A stretch of 64,000 bases of DNA from Rhabdophis nuchalis (taxonomy: Eukaryota > Chordata > Lepidosauria > Squamata > Natricidae). The DNA is taken from contig CM077644.1 of the NCBI GenBank assembly GCA_039707465.1, positions 140,848,962 through 140,912,961 of the forward strand, written 5' to 3'. Numbering within the stretch: position 1 is the first letter of the stretch; each line of letters starts with the position of its first letter. A program made the position numbers and the translations under genes. The notes below the pieces were generated by a model, which saw only the letters and a program-made list of their open reading frames with translations, ran no database searches and was not told the DNA's origin. Positions 1 to 64,000 of this stretch are shown here, piece after piece.

Positions 1-84
1 GGTTCAAGAAATGGACTCTCCTCGAGTCCCTTCGGGGAGAGAGAGCGGGTTATAAATTAAAATTATTATTATTATTATTATTAA
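1..84 (+). mobile_element. 3' tail of a Sauria-type SINE with an ATT repeat end
   Basis: The segment reads as the end of a squamate SINE: a GAGTCCCTTCGGGGAGA block followed by an (ATT)n tail. The 5' part lies outside the window. The assignment rests on memory of the Sauria SINE tail, so the family name is tentative. Confidence 0.45.
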
Positions 85-974
85 ATCTTTATGTTATGAA
101 GGATCTTGACACAAAAGCTTCTTGGGTTGTCTTTCAACTTACCATGGAACAGCCAAATGCTCAAGAATCTGTGAAGAAAGAAGTGGCTATGTTTATCGAG
201 ATTAGTTACAAATACCTGGAAATGGAAAAGGAAAAGGAGAAGGCAAACTTTCCTTCCCTTTGTGCTCTGTTTGAATGATCTGAGTGACCAAAAAGTCACC
301 TTATGTAAAAAAAAAGAAAAAAAAAAAAAGGGCCGCATAGAAATTATGGACTTCTCAAGAAAACAGGCTGCCTGGGTTTCTTTTTTTTTGCCAAGTAAAT
401 ACAACTGTGTGTCAGCAGGTTTAGTGTTTCTCATAAATCCTTTGGGGATCTGTTAACCAGAATGTCCTTGTTGTTCTTTGTTCATAGTCTTTTCTCTCCA
501 GTATAAATATTTTTATGAGATCTATAACAGTTTTCGCACTCATCTTAAATCAAAATGCAAGGTGGATCTTTCCTGATCCCAGCAGCTCTAAAAGTCCCAA
601 TGGCTGAAGTCAGCTGATGCCGTGTGCAAATGAAGTCCCACCTTAATCTGTCTTGGCTTTTCCAATAAAAATGGTGCCATTCACTCTTGCAGTGTCAAAA
701 CTAGGATTCATTTCCAAGTGGCAACATTTTCCAGGCTGGCGTTGGTCTTTCCAAAAATGGAAAGGGATTCACAACCCCTCTTTCTGCGATGGCAGAACCC
801 TAGAGGGATTCCTCTGGACTTGGAGAATAAGGAGGGATGGTCAGAACTTGGATGGGACCATCAGAGCTGAAAACCAGATGTACCATACGGTCACCAAGAA
901 TAGAGTTTGTGGCTTGTGAGAGACTGCACTTTGACCACAATTCTTAACAATCCTTTTTGGCATGGAAGGGGTGC
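85..974. other. Upstream intergenic DNA without a recognised gene
   Basis: Short frames exist on both strands here but none shows a protein family, splice context or codon bias that I can recognise. An A-rich run sits near 307-330. No RNA gene or clear repeat was seen. Confidence 0.5.
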
Positions 975-1130
975 TCTCGAGTCATTGTTGACTCCTGGTA
1001 ACTTCTTCAGAAGTAGTTTGCCCTTGTCTCCTTTCTAGGGCTGAAGAGAAATGACTGGCCCAAGCTCACCCAGCTGTTTTTTTGCCTAAGACAGGACGAC
1101 GTTTTCCAGTTTCTAGCCTAGTGTCTTAAT
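975..1130 (-). mobile_element. MIR-like (CORE-SINE) fragment
   Basis: The block ACTGGCCCAAGCTCACCCAG followed by a degraded 'tgcctaagacaggac' string is the reverse complement of the MIR core (tgaccttgggc... region). Similar fragments occur at 16218-16350 and 41590-41711. It is old and degraded. Confidence 0.45.
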
Positions 1131-1160
1131 CAGTATTTATCCAAATAGCTCTCTTAATAA

Positions 1161-1362
1161 TGCAGGATCCAATCTGGGTCAATCACGGGGACTAGAGTTT
1201 TAGTCTTCTGAGATTTTGGAATCATGCTGGAGCTCATCTTCAGGGCTACACCAGAATGTGTGATGAGAGAGAAGTACCCTGAAGATGTGGTCCAGCAGGA
1301 GTCCAAAACCTCAGAAGACTAAACCTCTGGTTCCTGTGATTGACCTAGATTGGATCCTGCAT
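1161..1362. mobile_element. Palindromic MITE-like element
   Basis: Two arms of about 85 nt (1161-1245 and 1278-1362) are inverted copies with roughly 85% identity and a loop of about 32 nt. Both ends read TGCAGGATCCAATCT when oriented outward in. This fits a foldback DNA transposon. It abuts the CR1 fragment starting at about 1366. I could not define a clean target duplication; AT-rich AATAAT/ATCATTA strings flank it. Confidence 0.6.
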
Positions 1363-1365
1363 CAT

Positions 1366-1890
1366 TATTCTGGTACACTTATATTGAATACTGCATTCAG
1401 TTTTGGTTGCCACGATGTAGAAAAGATGTGGAGACTCTAGAAAGAGTGCAGAGAAAAGCAACAAAGATGATTAGGGGACTGGAGACTAAAACATATGAAG
1501 AACAGTTGCAGGAACTGGGTATGTCTAGTTTAATGAAAAGAAGGACTAGGGGAGACATTATAGCAGTGTTCCAATATCTCCAGCAGTGTTCCAATATGGC
1601 CACAAAGAAGAGGGAGTCAAACTATTCTCCAAGGCACCTGAGTGTAGAACAAGAAGCAATGGGTGGAAACTAATCAAGAAGAGAAGCAACTTAGAACCGA
1701 GGAGAAATTTCCTGACAGTTAGGACAATTAATCAGTGGAACAGCTTGCCTCCAGAAGTTGTGAATGCTCCAACACTGGAAGTCTTTCAGAAGATGTTGGA
1801 TAGCCATTTGTCTGAAACGGTATAAGGTTTTCTGCTTAGGCAGGGGGTTGGACTAGAGGACCTCCAAGGTCCTTTCCAACTCTGATATTG
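1366..1890 (+). mobile_element. CR1 LINE, 5'-truncated 3' end
   Basis: Translation gives the C-terminal CR1 ORF2 signature (EYCIQFW, CRKDVETLERVQRKATKMI, NQWNSLPPEVVNAPTLEVF), matching the intact copy at 49270-50852. The frame is broken by a small local duplication near 1570-1600. The 3' UTR contains the typical GGGGGTTGGACTAGA block at about 1843 and ends in a TATTGTAT-type tail. It lies about 550 bp upstream of the TRPV6 start codon and is not part of that gene's coding sequence. Confidence 0.85.
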
Positions 1891-2089
1891 TATATGTATA
1901 TGTGCCTTTTCTTCATGATCTTTACAATATAGAAAACATAGTTTCATGGAGAAGCCCCCCTTGCTGGAATACAAACAATTAAACAATTTAAAGGAATAAT
2001 CAAGGAGTCCCGAAGAAGGAAAGCTATAATTCCACAGCTCAAAAAAATACTTTCGTCCCAAACCTCTTTCCGAGTCTCTTTAAACGTCA

Positions 2090-2434
2090 ACAAAAACCTT
2101 CTGTCACGCTGGGCGGGTCTGCCTGCCTTTCTTCTCCTCCTCCTCTTCTCGGTTCCTCCCCGGCAGGTTGTCCTTCGGATCCTGTTCCTGGGACTCCGCC
2201 AGGTACCGGCCTCGCTCAGCAGCCAGATGTTGCAACCGCCCCCCCCCCGCTTCGGACTCTGTCGGCTGCAGACTCATCCGTCTTCAGACCAGACTGGAGC
2301 TGGCGTCCAACAGCTGGCCAGAGGGGAGGAGGACGGGGACGAAGGAGAGGAAGAGGAAGAGGAGGAGGAGGAGGAGGACGACGACAAGAACCGTCCCTTC
2401 GGGGATGCGCTGCTGAGACTGAGCCTGCCCAGCG
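2090..2434 (+). promoter_or_regulatory. TRPV6: CpG-rich promoter / 5' UTR region of TRPV6
   Basis: GC content and CpG density rise sharply from about 2100 to 2720, with a GC-box-like GGGCGGG at about 2113, a pyrimidine-rich tract, a C-run at about 2237 and a GAGGAA/GAGGAG purine tract at 2338-2385. No convincing TATA box was seen, so a CpG-island promoter is inferred. The transcription start is not visible. Two upstream ATG frames lie here: 2168-2416 in the TRPV6 frame, ended by TGA 18 nt before the start codon, and 2227-2475 in another frame, overlapping the start. Whether they are transcribed depends on the start site. Confidence 0.55.
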
Positions 2435-63644
<61,210 letters not shown>

Positions 63645-64000
63645 GTATGATGTTGAAAGGAGGGGCTGCTGAATGTTTCTTCTCAAAGAGGCTTCCTAGT
63701 TGAAAGCCAGGTTTATTCAGTCAGAACCGATAATCTTTTCTGAACACAAATTCTTTTCTACAACTGATTTTTCAAAGTGTATCCATAAGACCGTGTGGGA
63801 TGCCTTCAGCGTCTGCAATAAATTAGAGATTCTGTGGCAGGTATCTTGAGAGTTTCTGACTAATGAGCTCTCATACAATAAGATCTCCAAAGAATGGAAC
63901 AGCTTTCTTCAAGTCACCCTATGGTCAAAAACCCACAAGGGCTTTCAGTAAATATTAGGCAATTATCTGGTGAAGCAGTGGTTAGAATGCAATATTGCAG
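63645..64000 (+). other. TRPV6: Start of TRPV6 intron 7
   Basis: The sequence begins GTATGATG and runs to the window edge. No exon or repeat was recognised. Confidence 0.75.

Overview
The window is vertebrate nuclear DNA, most likely from a squamate and probably a snake. Spliced exons with GT-AG introns are sparse. The interspersed repeats are typical of squamates: CR1, L2, BovB and L1 LINEs, a tRNA-type SINE, MIR-like SINE cores, many short hAT-type elements, a Tc1 copy and long GATA tracts. No bacterial, organellar or viral genes were recognised.

One host gene was recognised, on the + strand: the 5' part of TRPV6, the epithelial calcium channel. Exon 1 (coding 2435-2562) lies in a CpG-rich segment. 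Exons 2-7 lie at 54295-63644. Together they give 304 uninterrupted codons: the N-terminal helix region, six ankyrin repeats and the start of the linker. The remaining exons (pre-S1, transmembrane pore, C-terminus) lie beyond the right edge. Diagnostic residues (IWESP, TSELY) fit TRPV6 better than TRPV5.

Intron 1 spans 51.7 kb and is a nested archive of transposable elements. About 20 non-autonomous hAT-type elements keep recognisable 8-bp target duplications. LINE fragments include a 5'-truncated CR1 with an uninterrupted 496-codon reverse transcriptase frame (49287-50777), L2 copies on the minus strand (3518-4014, 19854-21140), a BovB tail split by a hAT element (29198-29836), and an L1 3' end (8052-8557). 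There is also a broken Tc1 copy (15342-16153) and a candidate solo LTR (25605-26054).

The most unusual system is a pair of complete, target-site-flanked L1-type elements of about 2 kb (10427-12397 and 36525-38510). Each has a 5' UTR of about 860 bp, an ORF1 of 282 codons and a short 3' UTR, but no ORF2. They resemble the half-L1 (HAL1) class described in mammals. Their 5' ends carry consecutive stem-loops; in the first, three of eight inner base pairs changed on both sides between copies. ORF1 differences are mostly synonymous. The copies share a 16-nt 3' tail and an L1-type cleavage context with the ordinary L1 fragment, which fits mobilisation by L1 machinery.

The introns between exons 2 and 7 carry more hAT elements, including two inserted in the same 8-bp target (61074-61533), a Helitron-like element (62196-62735) and an inverted repeat in intron 4 (57612-57860). 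All calls were made by eye; family names were not checked against a repeat library.
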